A DNA stretch of 64,000 nucleotides from Sclerodactyla briareus (Eukaryota > Echinodermata > Holothuroidea > Dendrochirotida > Sclerodactylidae): contig JAODTK010004843.1 of assembly GCA_026419785.1 (NCBI GenBank), forward strand, positions 62,001 to 126,000, read 5' to 3'. The first letter of the stretch is position 1. Each line of letters opens with the position of its first letter. Shown piece by piece: positions 10,540-24,479 of the stretch. Made by a program: the position numbers and the translations under genes. The notes under the pieces are model-generated. The model ran no database searches, was not told the origin of the DNA, and saw only the letters and a program-made list of their open reading frames with translations.

Positions 10540-12740
10540 ATATAGAAAAAAAGGTTGTGCCTTGGGAAGTGCGGGGGCGGAATGATATTTCCGTCCCTCC
10601 CCACTAAATTTTCCTTCGAGGCGGGGGCCCATCCCCTCCCCCGGTGCAACGCCCTTGCTGAACACACAGTCCGCTTCTATTTTGGGTCTCACCGCATGTA
10701 TGGATTCGGGAAATTTTAAGGCATTTTCCGGTGGTCGTTGATGCATCGGTGGCAAATATGGCATACTGAAACCAGGGACCGCGCAAAGGAAGATATGTTG
10801 GGGGCCGCTGAGGGTTACGGTCTAATTGCATATCTTCCTGCAGTCACATTGGCGATATCCCTTTGGTTCACTGCACATATTCTGGGAGACCCGCCCACCA
10901 GTACCGGCATGCTTTTACGGCCTGCTTCCCCGGGCTCCTAGTCCTTTCTTCATTATCCGAGCTCTCAAACCTTCGTGATATGTCATCCTTTTCTTGAGAA
11001 GTTTCAGAAATATTCAAGACGTCCTTTCTTACTCTCTTTTATTTAAGTACTTTCGGGAGAAAAAGTTGGCATTTGTCAGGTGGTTTGTAATTGCAATTGG
11101 TGCAGGAGGAAAACCGACTAGACGTGCTGGGGTAGGGTTACGGGGGCTATATTCATATCACGATCGCCTGTCCTCGTCATTTTGCGATATATCCAAGGTT
11201 GCGCCAGCGGAGGGTGGGGGGGAGGGGGACATGCCTCCCTCCTTCGGGGAAGCCTAGCCCCCCCCCCCCCGTCGGGGAATTTTTCCCTCTAGTCGGGGAA
11301 CCCTGGTGGATACGCTAAATTTACACGGCCCCGACGAGGGCCTATTTTTCCCCGACAGTACAAGTATTTTCAACCTTCTTTATGCGTAAAAATTCCTCTA
11401 TTAAAGCCTAAGATTTTCATGTCTTTCATATTATTGCCATTTCCTCGCTCAAGTTAAGTCACGTATTCAATCCTTCTGTCCTCCCTACAGACACAATATA
11501 ATAGTGCCAGTACAGCTGGGATACACAATCCTATAATCTTTTGAAAGCCCCTGCAACCAAGGGCGCATCCACTAGGGGGTCCGGGGGGTATGACCCCCAA
11601 CTTCAGGGCCTCCATACATAATTCTTTTTTTCACACACAAAATGTTTACCATGACTGCTTTGGCCCCCCCCCCCCAAATTGCTTCCCTTGACTCCCAATT
11701 TTCGACAGTGCTGCGCTCTTCCTGCACCGTTCAATTACCTGTTGGTTAGGATGATCCTCTGCCATCTACGTACAGTGTTTGCATTTGATTAGTGGTGTGC
11801 TCTCACGACGCCAATACTCCCAGTACCGCATGATGCAGTTATCGGGAGTACCCGGCCCCTATTCTACTAAGAGCACCGATTGAGAGGGATGTTACTAAGA
11901 GTAAACATTGCCCTCCGCATTGTGCATTTTAATTTTTCCGTTTCTGTTTTTTCTTCTTCAGAAAAAGGCTAAAAAATGCAGGTTTTTACCTAGGGGTAGG
12001 GTGAGCTCTCGGTGAACCTGGACCCCCCGTCGGGGAACTCGTACCCCCGTCGGTGAAATCCTGGCGCCACCACTAGATATATCCCATTATCTCTTTGTTC
12101 AAGAAGGTATTCTGGAAGATCCGCTCCGTCAGTACCTGTAGTGCTTTCATCTCCGGCCCTTCTGGCCAGTGGCGTCACCTGACTTCAAACTGGGGGGGGG
12201 GGCACAGACATTTTGTGGGGGAAGGCCTACCATCTAAGCGGAGCGCCACCATAGTTGGCGCGGAGCGTCCAAAAAATTTTTGGGTGTGCAGCCCCCAGAT
12301 GGCAGAATGAACCTTTCCCTTCCCGACGTTTTAGGCTGCATGGCAAGTTCAATCTGGGCATTTTGTGATAAATTTCTTTGTAAATAAATCGGTTGAAAAT
12401 TTAAACATTTGTCCATCCCTCGGTCTTATCGCTGCCCAGATTTTTGGCCAGAATATTGAACCATTTGTGCTCGCCTCTGTTCACCAGGGCCCGCGAAGCG
12501 CGCAATGTTTTTGCCTGGTTTTCCCGACACATCCGGGAAAAACCAGGATTTTGAGGACATTTAGCTATCTTCAGCTCTACTGTTCCAACCATATATGACG
12601 TCAGTTGACAGTTACCTGATGGAAACTGTGCGTTGAAAATCTAAGCAGTCTAATAGCTTAAGCTACTGTAGAGTTCCAAATCGCGGCGTGGTCGAGGGCG
12701 GAGGAAACGGACCGGAGGGTAAAAGGTTCATTAATAAAAA
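10540..12740. other. Non-coding, GC-tract-rich stretch
   Basis: Runs of G or C lie at about 11,214-11,227, 11,258-11,269, 11,665-11,676 and 12,189-12,200. A motif of the type CCCCGTCGGGGAA, in direct and inverted forms, recurs at about 11,268-11,360 and 12,026-12,058. The block GCGGAGCGCCACCATAGTTG at 12,237 is shared with about 6,758. No gene recognised. Confidence 0.4.
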
Positions 12741-15340
12741 AGAATAATGAAAAAAAAAAAAAAAAAAAGGTTTAACCTGTAGTTTTCAAGGTTAATGAGA
12801 AAGTTATTGTATAATTTCAGTATTAACCTCACAGATATGTATGACTTAGGGCCAATGAGGTAGAGATTTCCATAGAGTGATGCGGTATATGACGGGACAA
12901 GCTACGGACAGAATCCACTACTTGTAGGCCTACTACACTACACTACACGCGCGAAGGCGAAATTTTCTACTTTCTATGCATTCGCGAATTTGGCACAATT
13001 AGCCTACTGCCTCCTTGTGATATTTTTCGTTGTGTTTTGCCAGATCTATATCAAACTGTAGTCGAATACTGACGACAGAATTTCTTTCAAGAATCACAAA
13101 TCTCATTGGGGGGGGGGGGGGGGGGAAATTGTTCTCAAACCTTCGTGCTATACATCCTTTTCTAAATGGCTAAAGCTATATTCAAGACGTCCTCACTTAG
13201 TTTGAATGCCCTTTACAATGATCGGTCGCACCCAAATCGTTATACTTATCTTTACGGAACCACGTATATAGACTAACGAACTGTTTCTCATGAAATAAAT
13301 TATTACAACCGGCGCGATTGGTCCCGTAGCAAAACCCTTATAGTCTGTCAACTTTTAGCTTCATTCCGTCCATAATACAAAGTTTCCAAATTTTTAATAT
13401 TATTCATTGTGTGGTATATACATGCTAGAATGACGTCCCGTGCTTGTACTTGCTTAAATCAGCTTTCTTCGTAATGCGGTAAAATAATCTAATCTAACCG
13501 CATTAAATATATCATGACGTAGGCCCACATATTTGGTGTGCATTCATTCTTTTCTGGGTCAGAAATTGGGGGGGGGGTTCAACTGGGCGGGGGGGGGGGG
13601 GGGGGGGGGGTCACGCTCCCCCTGCACATCGCAGGCTACGCCACTGTCAGGTTTCACACAAATCAACCGTCATAGTGCCTCGCTTAGGTACACAGAAACT
13701 CCTGAGCTCAAAAGCATTCTCACAACACAGCACCCGAACTGAATAAACTGCACTATATAAAATAACACCAAGGCCTAGCTAGATTTTTTTTTTTAATCTA
13801 GTCACTGACACTTCAAACCCCACCGGATTAACCTTTCGACTAAGTGCCCAAGGCCCGGCATCTGCTAGAGAACCTTTGGGCCTTGCTTTCCATTCACCCT
13901 TCAACTGGTCCAATGCCTCTCAAGTTCCCTCAATAGTGTGCCACGGTCAGGCGTCACTTAAGCCACCAAGGATGTTACAATTGATTGTTTAACTCCCAAA
14001 ATGACTTTTTTTTTCTTAGCCAAAATGACTCCTTGATGACCTTTGACCTCATTTTCCGAACATCCGTATGTACCATTTAGTCAATGGTGATACTGACATG
14101 ATTCGAAACATCCGATTCAAACTGTTAGAGAGCATTTTACCAGTTTTTTCGCCAAGTGGCCGAAATTGACCCGTCAGTAGGCTTAGAATGAATGAACGTG
14201 ACCCACGGCAGACTATTCTGTAAGACAGCACTAATCAATGCTTGACCCAGTGACAGACTCAAATGTTTTCATCTGCGCCACCTCCAGTTGTCGCTCTTGC
14301 CTCTTTGCAGTGGGCACTGCTTCCATTCCATACAATATTCAAGGTCTGGCCATAGTCCTTATAGAACTCACCTTCCACTCGGGCAAATGACGAAGAGAAT
14401 GACTCACCGGAATCGTCGACCTGTTCGCCCTGTTATGACCACTAGGGCGAAAGTCGAGGGATACCGAGTTCCCGAATTTTGATCGATAGCCTTAAGAGCA
14501 TACTGAGTGTCTGGCGTGCAATGGCGTTTTTTCTACAAGGCGTTGTAATATGCGATGTAATGCTTGGAATCATATTGTTCACTCAAATAATTTCAGGAGC
14601 TTTGGGAGGCTACTGCCCCCCCCCCCTCCCAATTTTTCTGAGATGGAAAATTCGGGCGCAAAATTTGGGGAGAAAAAGGCAAATAATCTTTTGGCAGAAT
14701 TTCTGCTGCCTTGCCGATTTTCAATAAATGCCTGCAAAAATGTTCGCTTCGAGCGCGCTGGTGCTTTCTGATGACTTGACTTGTAAAATCCAGGCACAAT
14801 TTTTCTGCCCCCAAATTGGGATGGTCACGTACGCCCATGGCCTTCCCCTTCTATCCCACCAGGAGCCGTTCGGTACACCCCTGAATCCCACGCAAACAAA
14901 GCCAGAGTAGGACAATGTAATGAAAAATACCATGTGTGATATGCGGTAAATCATATGCACAATGACAGCTTTTTTGGTTTGTCTCACACTCAATCACACA
15001 TTAAGATGGGTGCTATCGAGCCCGGCACACGCGATCTGAGGTTATGAAAATCTGGGAAATGTCAAGGTGCAATCATGTTTCAAAAAATAACCTAGCGTAC
15101 CGATGGTGCTGTAGCCCGAACCGCACCCATGTACTAAGACAATCGAATGTACAATTAAAATTATGTGCTGAATGTTCGAGATCATCAGGCCAAAAACGAG
15201 TTTCAAACAAGATTCTTGATCTTTATATATAGCCAAAGATGTCTCAGAGTCACATGAACATTGTTACTCGTTTGATCAGCATCATCGGAGAATGACCAAT
15301 GAGAGAGGAAGAGGCAATTTCACACAGTGGCCTATGGTGC
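12741..15340. other. Non-coding stretch with homopolymers
   Basis: A-tract at about 12,750-12,768. G tracts at about 13,109-13,125, 13,567-13,576 and 13,589-13,610; C tract at about 14,617-14,626. Several overlapping short frames at 14,479-14,993 show no family signature. No gene recognised. Confidence 0.4.
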
Positions 15341-15870
15341 CCCTTTGGTGACCTTGACCTTGACCTTCACAAAGGTAATGAAAATTGGGTACAATTTTGA
15401 TCAACATACATCACGAATTGTAATGTTTTTTTCATCAGATGTTTACTGTTTTAAATTCCAACGGCACTAATATGACGTTACCTCCAAATCTACAAGCACC
15501 TTCTAAGGAATATTATGACAGTTTCAAGGAAATCTCATGTACTTCGTAGGAGGAGATACATTTTGAAATTATAGTGCCCCACTAAAATTATAGTACCATT
15601 CTAATGACCTTTGACCTTGTGTTAAAGTTTGTTCAACATCCATCAAAGATTGACTGTTTGGGGGTCTGTGATGCTTCCGTTCCACAGATGCTATTGTTTC
15701 AACTCATCCAAAATTTGTGAACAAGCGGGAAGGAGCAGCACACAATAAACGTTATGACAGTGTCAAGGAAATCTTGATGCCTTGTAGGAGGAGATACCAT
15801 TTTAAAAATTTCACGAATAATAGCCGATATTGCCTTTAAAATGAATAATAGACGGGATGGACAGACAGGC
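15341..15870. repeat. TGACC-type dispersed repeat, internally duplicated
   Basis: Contains GGTGACCTTGACCTTGACC at about 15,348 and ATGACCTTTGACCTTGTG at about 15,603. A block of TATGACAG-GTCAAGGAAATC... followed by GTAGGAGGAGATAC occurs at about 15,515-15,575 and again about 235 bp later at 15,752-15,808. Related TGACCTT-bearing sequence recurs at about 16,540, 32,400-32,600, 34,270-34,870, 38,150-38,400, 39,970-40,560 and 49,310-49,600. Confidence 0.6.
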
Positions 15871-18800
15871 AGACAGATATAATGACATGCAGATTCCAAT
15901 AGCTCAACCGAACAGCTGGTACGAGCTAAAATGAAATGAAGGGCCCTATGAGTTGTATGAAGTTTAGTATACCCCCATCTAGAAACAAGCTGAGCAGATC
16001 TATGGAATAAATATGAACAATTGGACCTTCTCTATATACTTTGCAATCAGTGACTGTACTTTGATGACATGGAAAACTGCATAGTGAGAGATGTCCGGAG
16101 CAGTGACAGCGACCAAACTTGGCGATAAACAAATGACGTCAGCACACGTAGTATATTCGAACTGAAAGGTTTGAACCTCCGCAATCTGACGTGTAGTCTG
16201 TCAAAACGAGGCATGAACTAACTCAGTGGCGTTGTATAGGGGAATGAGCCTCCCCCATCCTCCCCTGGACAGACACAAAAACTTTGTCGTGATCCTGGCC
16301 ATAGCTGGACCAGGTTATGCTACTGAGGCAAACCAGTAGACGACTGTATTACCCATATTAGAAGATTGCAGTTACTTGAAATTATATATAGTCACACACT
16401 TGGAATTCCAAACCTATTATCCTTTCCCTTCACTGCCCTCCTCCCTTCTAGTATTGTGGAAAAAGAACAAATTACCTCCCCACTCACCAACTGAAGTGTT
16501 ATACAATCTGACAGAAGTTTAGAAATCAACAAAAAGTAAGCAATTTGACCTCCGGTGACTTCAAAATGACCCTGACTTTTGTCAGGGACAAATGAAGTCC
16601 CCATCCGGCAAGTTCGTCACATAATTTTCGGTTTATAAATATGCAAATTAGTGGGATGTAGCGGGGTACATACAAACAACCAATGGATATTGCCAAATGC
16701 ACCGTATGTAAGAATCCAATGACCCTGGCTTGTTGGGTAGGTATTGGTGGATAGGCTATTTCAGACATGGATCTAAGCTTTCTCTTCTGACCTCAGATAT
16801 GTTTTGACCTGACCTAACAGTGGGGAGGGGGGGGGTGTCACATACTGCAACACAAAACTTAAACTAAAGTACCTAGGAAAAAAAAACGTCTGCTGTCAGT
16901 TGAACCCGAAATGCCTCATCTATCTTGGGTAATCTACTCACCCAAGTAAGAAGATCTATCCAAACCTTGTGTCTTTCCCCTCTCATGTTTACAAGCCTAG
17001 TAAAAATACACCTGACCCCTGGTCAATCACAGCAAAACAAGTTGCAGAATTTTTTTTCAAGTTCTGAGCTTTCCCCTCTTAGTAATATTAATAAAATCGG
17101 CCACCAAGTTTCCTATACCAAGTTGTAACGGTAATCAATCTTACATCTCGTGTTACGGAAAGCATCACAAACTGACACACACAAGGATTAAAGGGGACTC
17201 CAGCCTACCAGATGGAATGTGTCCATATTTCAGGAAAAAGGCAAAGAGTTTCCTGTCAAATGTAGGTCCACTACCGAGAAGGCAGAAATTGCCTCCGGTA
17301 TGTCCACGTCCCCACAGTCCCAGTTAGTTACGTATAGCTTTTATTTTCAGTAGCCTTTGTTAGTCGCCAGTAACCGTGACAAACAATGGGATTCTTGCCG
17401 GAAAAATTAGGTCAGACCACAAAAAGAAGTGATGAACATAATGAGATCTGAAAAGAACCTACGATTAGAAAAACTGGGAGAGAGAATTGAACCCCACAAA
17501 ACCATACGTTTTGGCCACCAGGCAGTCTCGGTTTAGTAGAGAACATGGCTATCGGCAATTTTCTTGTATTTGTTCCAAGCATTTGCAATGATCTGATTTT
17601 GTCAATATTCCGTGACGTAGAATGTTGGGGTCATTCAAGTGGCAGGTGCCAGAATATGCTTTTGTGAATTTCCTTTGGCACTGCTGATGTTATGCTGATG
17701 AATGAAATCATGCTCATCTGAAGTGAAGCTGCTTCAATTTGTTTTTTCAGCCCTAAAGTGAATGATGCGTGAGTATCTGACATGTACCCGTCTGTTTAAA
17801 ATGTTTCTGTGTCCCTTTGGCTCTACTCCCGGTATTTTGAGCAGAAAGCTTTTTCCCCCTCATTAGGATTGTCAGCAGTACCCGGGATCCGGCACGTGGA
17901 GCCCACTCGCTGGTGGAGCCCATTAATTTGGATTTTCGGAAAAAGGGATGGATGCCAACAGTTTCAAGGCGCATAGACTTTCCTTGCTTCTCTACTGATG
18001 GAAGCCATAAATATGGGAATAGGGATTCGCGCCTTATAATAAAGTGTCACTATGAGACCTAATGTATTTCTCAAGAATAGGCTATTTCCTAATTTTCTGC
18101 CTACAGTATTTTTGATTGATAAAACCTTCCGTCATTTGCCTTTTTCTGCCGGGCAGGAAAATAATAATATATAAATTCGTGCGGAAATTGCCCGCCCTCC
18201 CTGCTGTGAACCGTGCTCGCCTACTATATTGCTAAATAAAGAGAACAAGAAAATATCCTTGGACAAATCACACATCGGACACTCCCTCGATTCGGGCTAA
18301 TCTGAGAGGGCACACAAAAATAGTGATAGTCATGCCCTTCCACCTCCTGGCCACACATTTTCTGATGGCCAAGATTCCGGTGGGTTCCACTATTTCAGTA
18401 CAATTTTCTACTAAGTCAGATAATTATGTTTGTATATTACCCTATGGGACAGGTGGAATGGATAAAATATTGTGAAATATTTTTTTTGTACTATGAATTT
18501 TACTTAATGACCTATGTGGGACATGCAATTGATCACCCATACACCTGACAGAATACAGTGTGATCTTTCCCAAAAAAAAAAATTTTTTTAATGAGAAATT
18601 CGTCGGTGGGCCCGAGGTAAGTTCGTCTGAGTGGGACAGTAAATTCACCCATTCTAATTAATGTCCTGCGTTGAGGTTGAAGATGCCTTTCATCTGTCTC
18701 CGTGGAGCTCTGACTGCCCAACAAACAGCCAGTCCGTTGGTGACGACTGAAGGAGAAATGGTCTGCAAATACTAAAGGAGAAGAAAATGGCCTGGAAGTT

Positions 18801-19387
18801 ATGTTAATGTGCAACATGACTTCAATGAAACAAGAAAATTCAATGTGCCTGTTTAGCTGATCTGTCCTGCGGCGATGGAGCTGCTTTCATTGTCGGGGCG
18901 CCGTGAAGTAGAAATGCCTTCTGCAACACCCAAAAGTAAAAAAAAAAATGGATGAAAAAGTTATTTTTACTGTGCAGCCTATATTCCCCCCAAACAAATA
19001 GGAAGCGGTGTATATATTGCTTTAGGAACTTTGAACTGTGTCTGTCAATCAAAGAGTTTGGTGTTCAAGCAAAGAAAGTTCAATGTAAGAAGGCGTTAAC
19101 CAAATTATTTCAAACGAGTATTCTAAATAATTCCCTAGGTATCTCATCATTTTTGCAAATCAGCATGCCCCAATGCACAGTGCATGCCGTGTTAGAAGTA
19201 GTGTGGCTTAATTGTGGCGTAATGTACAAACAAATAGTTTGTGATCACAAGTGGTGCCTCAGAGAAACATGCATTCCATGCCTTCGGAGAATTTTTTTTT
19301 CTATCTGTTCCCAACACTCCTGGGTCTGTGGAGTAGGATAGTTTGTTCTTTCCAGTGGTGGGAGCCTAAAGTCTTTTGTCAGGAATA
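15871..19387. other. No gene recognised
   Basis: This 3.5-kb stretch has only short frames without family signatures. A TGACCTCCGGTGACTTC-type fragment at about 16,540-16,620 belongs to the TGACC repeat family. A G9 tract lies at about 16,827. Confidence 0.4.
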
Positions 19388-22300
19388 TGGGAGCTATTCT
19401 ACTATATAACCTAATTTTTAGGCATTTGAAAGCTCACTGTGTGCGTTTGCGAATTGCATAATGTTGACATTTGTGACAACTGATATCTTGTTCTGATAGG
19501 GCATGCCAGGAATGTTGGTTATATTAATATAAGTTACGTTTGGAACAGACGGCAGGGTGGGGAGCGGCATAGATATCTCCCCACATCAATATTAGAACTG
19601 CGGGGCATCACGCCCTTCCCTATCTCCGATTTTCGTGCTTTCGGCCCTCCCCCTCATTTGTTAGTTCTACCTTTCTAACTTGTGCTGTCCGATCCGTAGC
19701 TGCATGTGGGCCTTGCCGTCGAGGCAACCTGCGTGTTTGTGGCTGTTAAGTCATGCCAGAGCTTGGTTTCATTTCGGAACAGGGGCGGGGGGGGTGAGGA
19801 ACTCTCCTAGCAGGCAATATCACAGCTAGGCTGGGGCCTATTCATGTTATATCAAGGTTGGGGGGTACTCCGTGCATTTCGCACAAGGTACCATTCCGGC
19901 CAGCTCACCCTAGTATGAACATACAAAGATGTGAGGAGAGAAGGAAATGTTAGTAGAACAAAAATACTCCCAATTGATGGGAACATGTTAGAGAAATGAG
20001 AGCAACAGACACGGGAGGTGATTCGAAACGGTACCCCAAGATGCCATCGGAGTTGTAACGCCTATACTAAATTAAGAAATATACAGTGTTTGGACAAGTT
20101 CCAGTCATATCGCTTTTGAAATTAACGGACGCAATTAAATGTTGCAGTGATTCAGGTTGGACGGATCCTACCTTAGATTTCATTCAGAGTTCGCCCATTG
20201 CAAGAATGATCATGTGTTCCAAACCTAGATATTTCAGCTTTGTCTGTACGTTCAGCACTGCTATTTGACCGGACTAGGCATCTAAACTGACACACTGGCG
20301 TATGTAAAACATGGACGCTGTTGTGAACGCATCTCTCTTCCTCATTATCATGGTGTAGCCACATTGGTCTGTCCAGCCCCAAGGTGTAGTTCCTTCCTCG
20401 TGTGATACTCGCCCGCCAATCAGTCAATCTCCCCGGTGATTGCTGATGCGTTGGTGTGTCCAGCTCTACGTCTTTGAGGTCTGTTGATTGAGCTGCTCGC
20501 ATACGGTTGGGCAAGAATCTGAAAAAAACTAACCCAACAGTAAATGAGAAACTGATCTTCAATCCCTGTGTTCAAACAATGTAACAATCCAACGCGCTAT
20601 AGTTGACTTGAGACCATCAGTTTGGTACCCCCCCCCCCCCATTTCGTGTATCGCAAGTCTTCTTTTGGAAAAAACAAAGTTGGTTAATTACCTGAATTCG
20701 CTATTCTACTAAATCACCTTTTTTGCATATGAAAACAGTGCTCACTGTCATTCGTTTGCTAATTGGACACTGTTTCAATTTCGTGACAACCTGCGATGGT
20801 TCTGTTAGGGCATGCAATGAGACGTCGGTTACATGTTGGAACAGACGCTGGGTTGGGGAGCGCCCTACCTAGTCAACATATTAGACTGCTGGGGGATCAC
20901 TCATGTGATGATCAAGAGACTGTAGTTGCATTTAGGAACAAGGTGGCGGGGTGGGTGGGGATAAAACTAGTCCTTGGAGCTCAGTTCTTCGGTGGGACGG
21001 ATCCTCCCTTAGATTTCAGTTCAGAATTCGCCCTATTGCAAGACTTTTTAGTGTTTCCACCTAGATTATATTCAGCTTTTGTTATAACAAGTTTGGGGTA
21101 CTCCGCGCGTTCTCACCAGGTACCATACCGCCGGCTCCCCTAGTATGAACATACAAACGATGTTGTGAGAGAAGAAAAGAAAATGTTAGTAAAACAAAAC
21201 TCATATCTCCCATTTCTCTCCTTTAATGGAACAATGTCAGAGAAATTGAAAGCACAAACACATAGTGATTCGAAACGTAACCCCCAGAGATGCCTGGAAT
21301 GTATGCCTATGCTACTTATAAAGGGGACATTTGTTTGGCGACAGTAATCTCAGGCATATGCGCTTTTAACTTACCGGACACCGCAATGAAATGTTGCAGT
21401 TTATTCAGTGGGACGATCCTACCTAGATTTCAGTTCACAGAGTTCGCCCTATTGCAGAATTTTTAGTATTTCAACGATGATATATTCAGCTTTGTCTGTC
21501 TCTCCCGCAACTGCTATTTGACATGGCTCCCCAAAGACACATACTATCTAAACTGAACAGACGGTATTCAAACTGACCTGTTTGAATGCATCGTCCTCTT
21601 CGTCTATTCTCATGGTGTAGCACAGTGGGCTGTCCCAGCCCAAGTGTAGTGTCCTCCTCGGTGTGGGCACTCGCCCGCCAGTCCGTTAATCTCACCGGTG
21701 GCTGCTTGCTGCGTTCGGTATGTCGCACTCACGTCATTTGAGGTCAGGTTGGATTGATCTGCTCTCATTGAGGTGGAAATAATCGTCACAAGCTACACAA
21801 CAGTAAATAGAAACTGGTCTTCATCAATGTGTTACATCATAATGTAAACAATCCACACGCCTATACTGACACAGTTTGTAACGCCTATACTAAATTATTA
21901 ATAGACATTGTTTTGGCAATAATCCCAGCATATACACTTTTGAAATTACCGGACGAAATGAAATGTTTCAGTATCAGGTGAACGGATCCGACCTTAGATT
22001 TCAGTTCCTAATTCGCCCTATTGTAAAAAAAGAATTTTTTTAGTTTTCAACCTAGATTATTTCAGCTTTGTCCTTCCAGCACTGCTATTTGACAGGACTT
22101 CCAAATACACTTAGGCATTACACTGAACACACTGGCGTATGTAAACGTGACTTGTTGTGAACGCATCGTCTCTTCCTCCATTCTCATGGTGTAGCCACAT
22201 TGGTCCGTCCAGCCCCAGGGTGTAGTTCAGTCATCGTTTGTGATACTCGCCCGCCAATCAGTCAATCTCCCCGGTTCGATTGACTGATGCGTTGGTGTGT

Positions 22301-22769
22301 CCAGTCCACGTCTTTGAGGTCTGTTGATTGATCTGCTCTCATTGAGGTGGAAAATAATCTGCAAAAACTAACACAACAGTAAATGAGAAACTGATCTTCA
22401 TACAATGTGTTACAAAAACATGTAACAAATCCAACGCGCTATAGTTGACATGGAGACCATCAGTTTGGTACACATTTCGGGTAATCGCAGTCTGCTTTGG
22501 GAAGAAAACAAAGTTGGTTAATTACCTACATCGCTATTCTACTAAATAACTTAATATTTTTGCCGTATGAAAGACAGAGCTCACTGCATGCGTTGTAAGG
22601 TGGACACTGTTTGCATTTTGAAAAACCTGCCAAATGTTATGTTAGGGCATGCAATGAGACGTCGGTTACATTTGGGAACAGACGGACGGGCGGGGTGGGG
22701 GAGCGGCTGAAACTTTTCAATATTGGACTGCTGGGGATCTACCCATGTTATGATCAAGTTATTGCTAAT

Positions 22770-22950
22770 TGGATGATGTTTGAATTCCGAGGCAACCTAC
22801 GTGTTGCTCTGTTAAGTCTTGTCAAGAGACATTGGTTGCATTTTCGGAACAGGAGGGTGGCTGGGGGGAGGGGGGGGGGGTGAAACTAGCCATTACATCC
22901 CGCTGGGGCTCTATTCAAGTTATAATCAAGGTTTGAGGGTTCCTTGCGCA
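22770..22950. repeat. Internal sub-repeat of the array unit (long-type units)
   Basis: Long units hold two related ~150-bp segments in tandem. The first (about 22,590-22,760) runs TTGTGACAACCTGC..., GAGACGTCGGTTACATTT, GGGGATCTACTCATGTTATG. The second (about 22,770-22,930) runs TCCGAGGCAACCTGCGTG, GAGACATTGGTTGCATTT, GGGGCTCTATTCAAGTTATA. The order and spacing of blocks match, with roughly a third of bases changed. Short units at about 28,280 and 30,480 carry what looks like a single fused segment. Confidence 0.7.
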
Positions 22951-24479
22951 TTTCTCACGAGGTACCATTCCAGCTGGCTAACCCTAGGTGTGAACATAGA
23001 AACGATGTGGAGAGAGAAGAAAAGAAAATGTTAGTAAAACAAAAATGCTCCCATTTAATGGGAACAAGTCAGAGAAATGAGAGCAGCAAACACATAGGTG
23101 ATTCGAAACGGTACCCCAGAGATGCATGAAATTTTTAACGGCCTTATATCTAAATTATTAAATGGGACATTTGTTTGCGCAATAATCTGAGGCATATGCG
23201 CTTTGAAATTACCGGACGCAATGAAATGTTGCAGTTATTCAGGTGGGACGGATCCTACCATAGATTTCAGTTCAGAGTTCGGCCCTATTGCAAGAATGTT
23301 TAGTATTTCAACCTAGATTATATTCAGCTTTGTCTGTACGTGTCCAACTTATTTGATCCCTCAAATGACACTAGGCTATCTAAACTGAAAATACTGAACT
23401 TGGGCGTATTGTAAAACCGTTGTGAAACGCCTTGATCTTTCGGGGGGGTCCCCCCCCCATTCTCATGGTGTAGCAATTGTCTGTCCAACCCAGGGGTGAA
23501 GTTCCGTCCTCAGTGTGATACTCGCCCGCCAGTCAGTCAATCTCCCCGGTGCTGCTTGCTGCGTTGGTGTGTCCAGCTCCACGTCTTTGAGGTCTTGATT
23601 GATATGCTCTCATAAGGTATGAAATAATCGGCAAAAACTAACACAACAGTAAATAAGAAACTGGTCCGTCCTTCAATGTGTTACATAAATAAAGTAACAA
23701 ATCCACACGCTATAGTTGACATGGATAATATCAGTTTGGTACACATTCCAAGGGATATGCAGTTGCGTGGGGAGTAAAAACATAGTCATAGTTGGTTAAT
23801 TACCTACATTCGCTATTCTACTAAATAACTTAATATTTTTGCATATGAAAGACAGTGCTCACTGCATTCGTTTGCTAATTGGACAATGTTGAATTTTTGT
23901 GACAACCTGCGATTGTTATGTTTGGGCATGCCATGAGACGTCGGTTACATTTTGGAACAGACGGCAGGGTGGGGGAGCGGCTGAAACTTTTCAATATTGG
24001 ACTGCTGGGGATCTACTCATGTTATGATCAAGGAGTTAGTGCATTTAGGAACAAGCTATAGTCATGTTATAATCAAGGTTTGAGGGTTCCTTGCGCATTT
24101 CTCACGAGGTACCATTCCAGCTGGCTAACCCTAGGTGTGAACATAGAAACGATGTGGAGAGAGAAGAAAAGAAAATGTTAGTAAAACAAAAATGCTCCCA
24201 TTTAATGGGAACAAGTCAGAGAAATGAGAGCAGCAAACACATAGGTGATTCGAAACGGTACCCCAGAGATGCATGGAATTGTAATGCCTATACGAAATTA
24301 TCAAATGAGACATTTGTTTGCGCAATAATCTGAGGCATATGCGCTTTGAAATTACCGGACGCAATGAAATGTTGCAGTTATTCAGGTGGGACGGATCCTA
24401 CCTTAGATTTCAGTTCACAGAGTTCGCGCCTATTGCAATAATGTTTAGTATTTCAACCTAGATTATATTCAGCTTTGTC

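Noticed and set aside
23440..23460. GGGGGGGTCCCCCCCC palindrome inside an array unit
   Set aside because: Other units have ordinary sequence here, so it is most simply a local sequencing or consensus error.
24091..24333. Identical 60-residue plus-strand frames at 22,944 and 24,091
   Set aside because: Identity reflects the duplicated array units, not selection; the frame is not kept in the other units.
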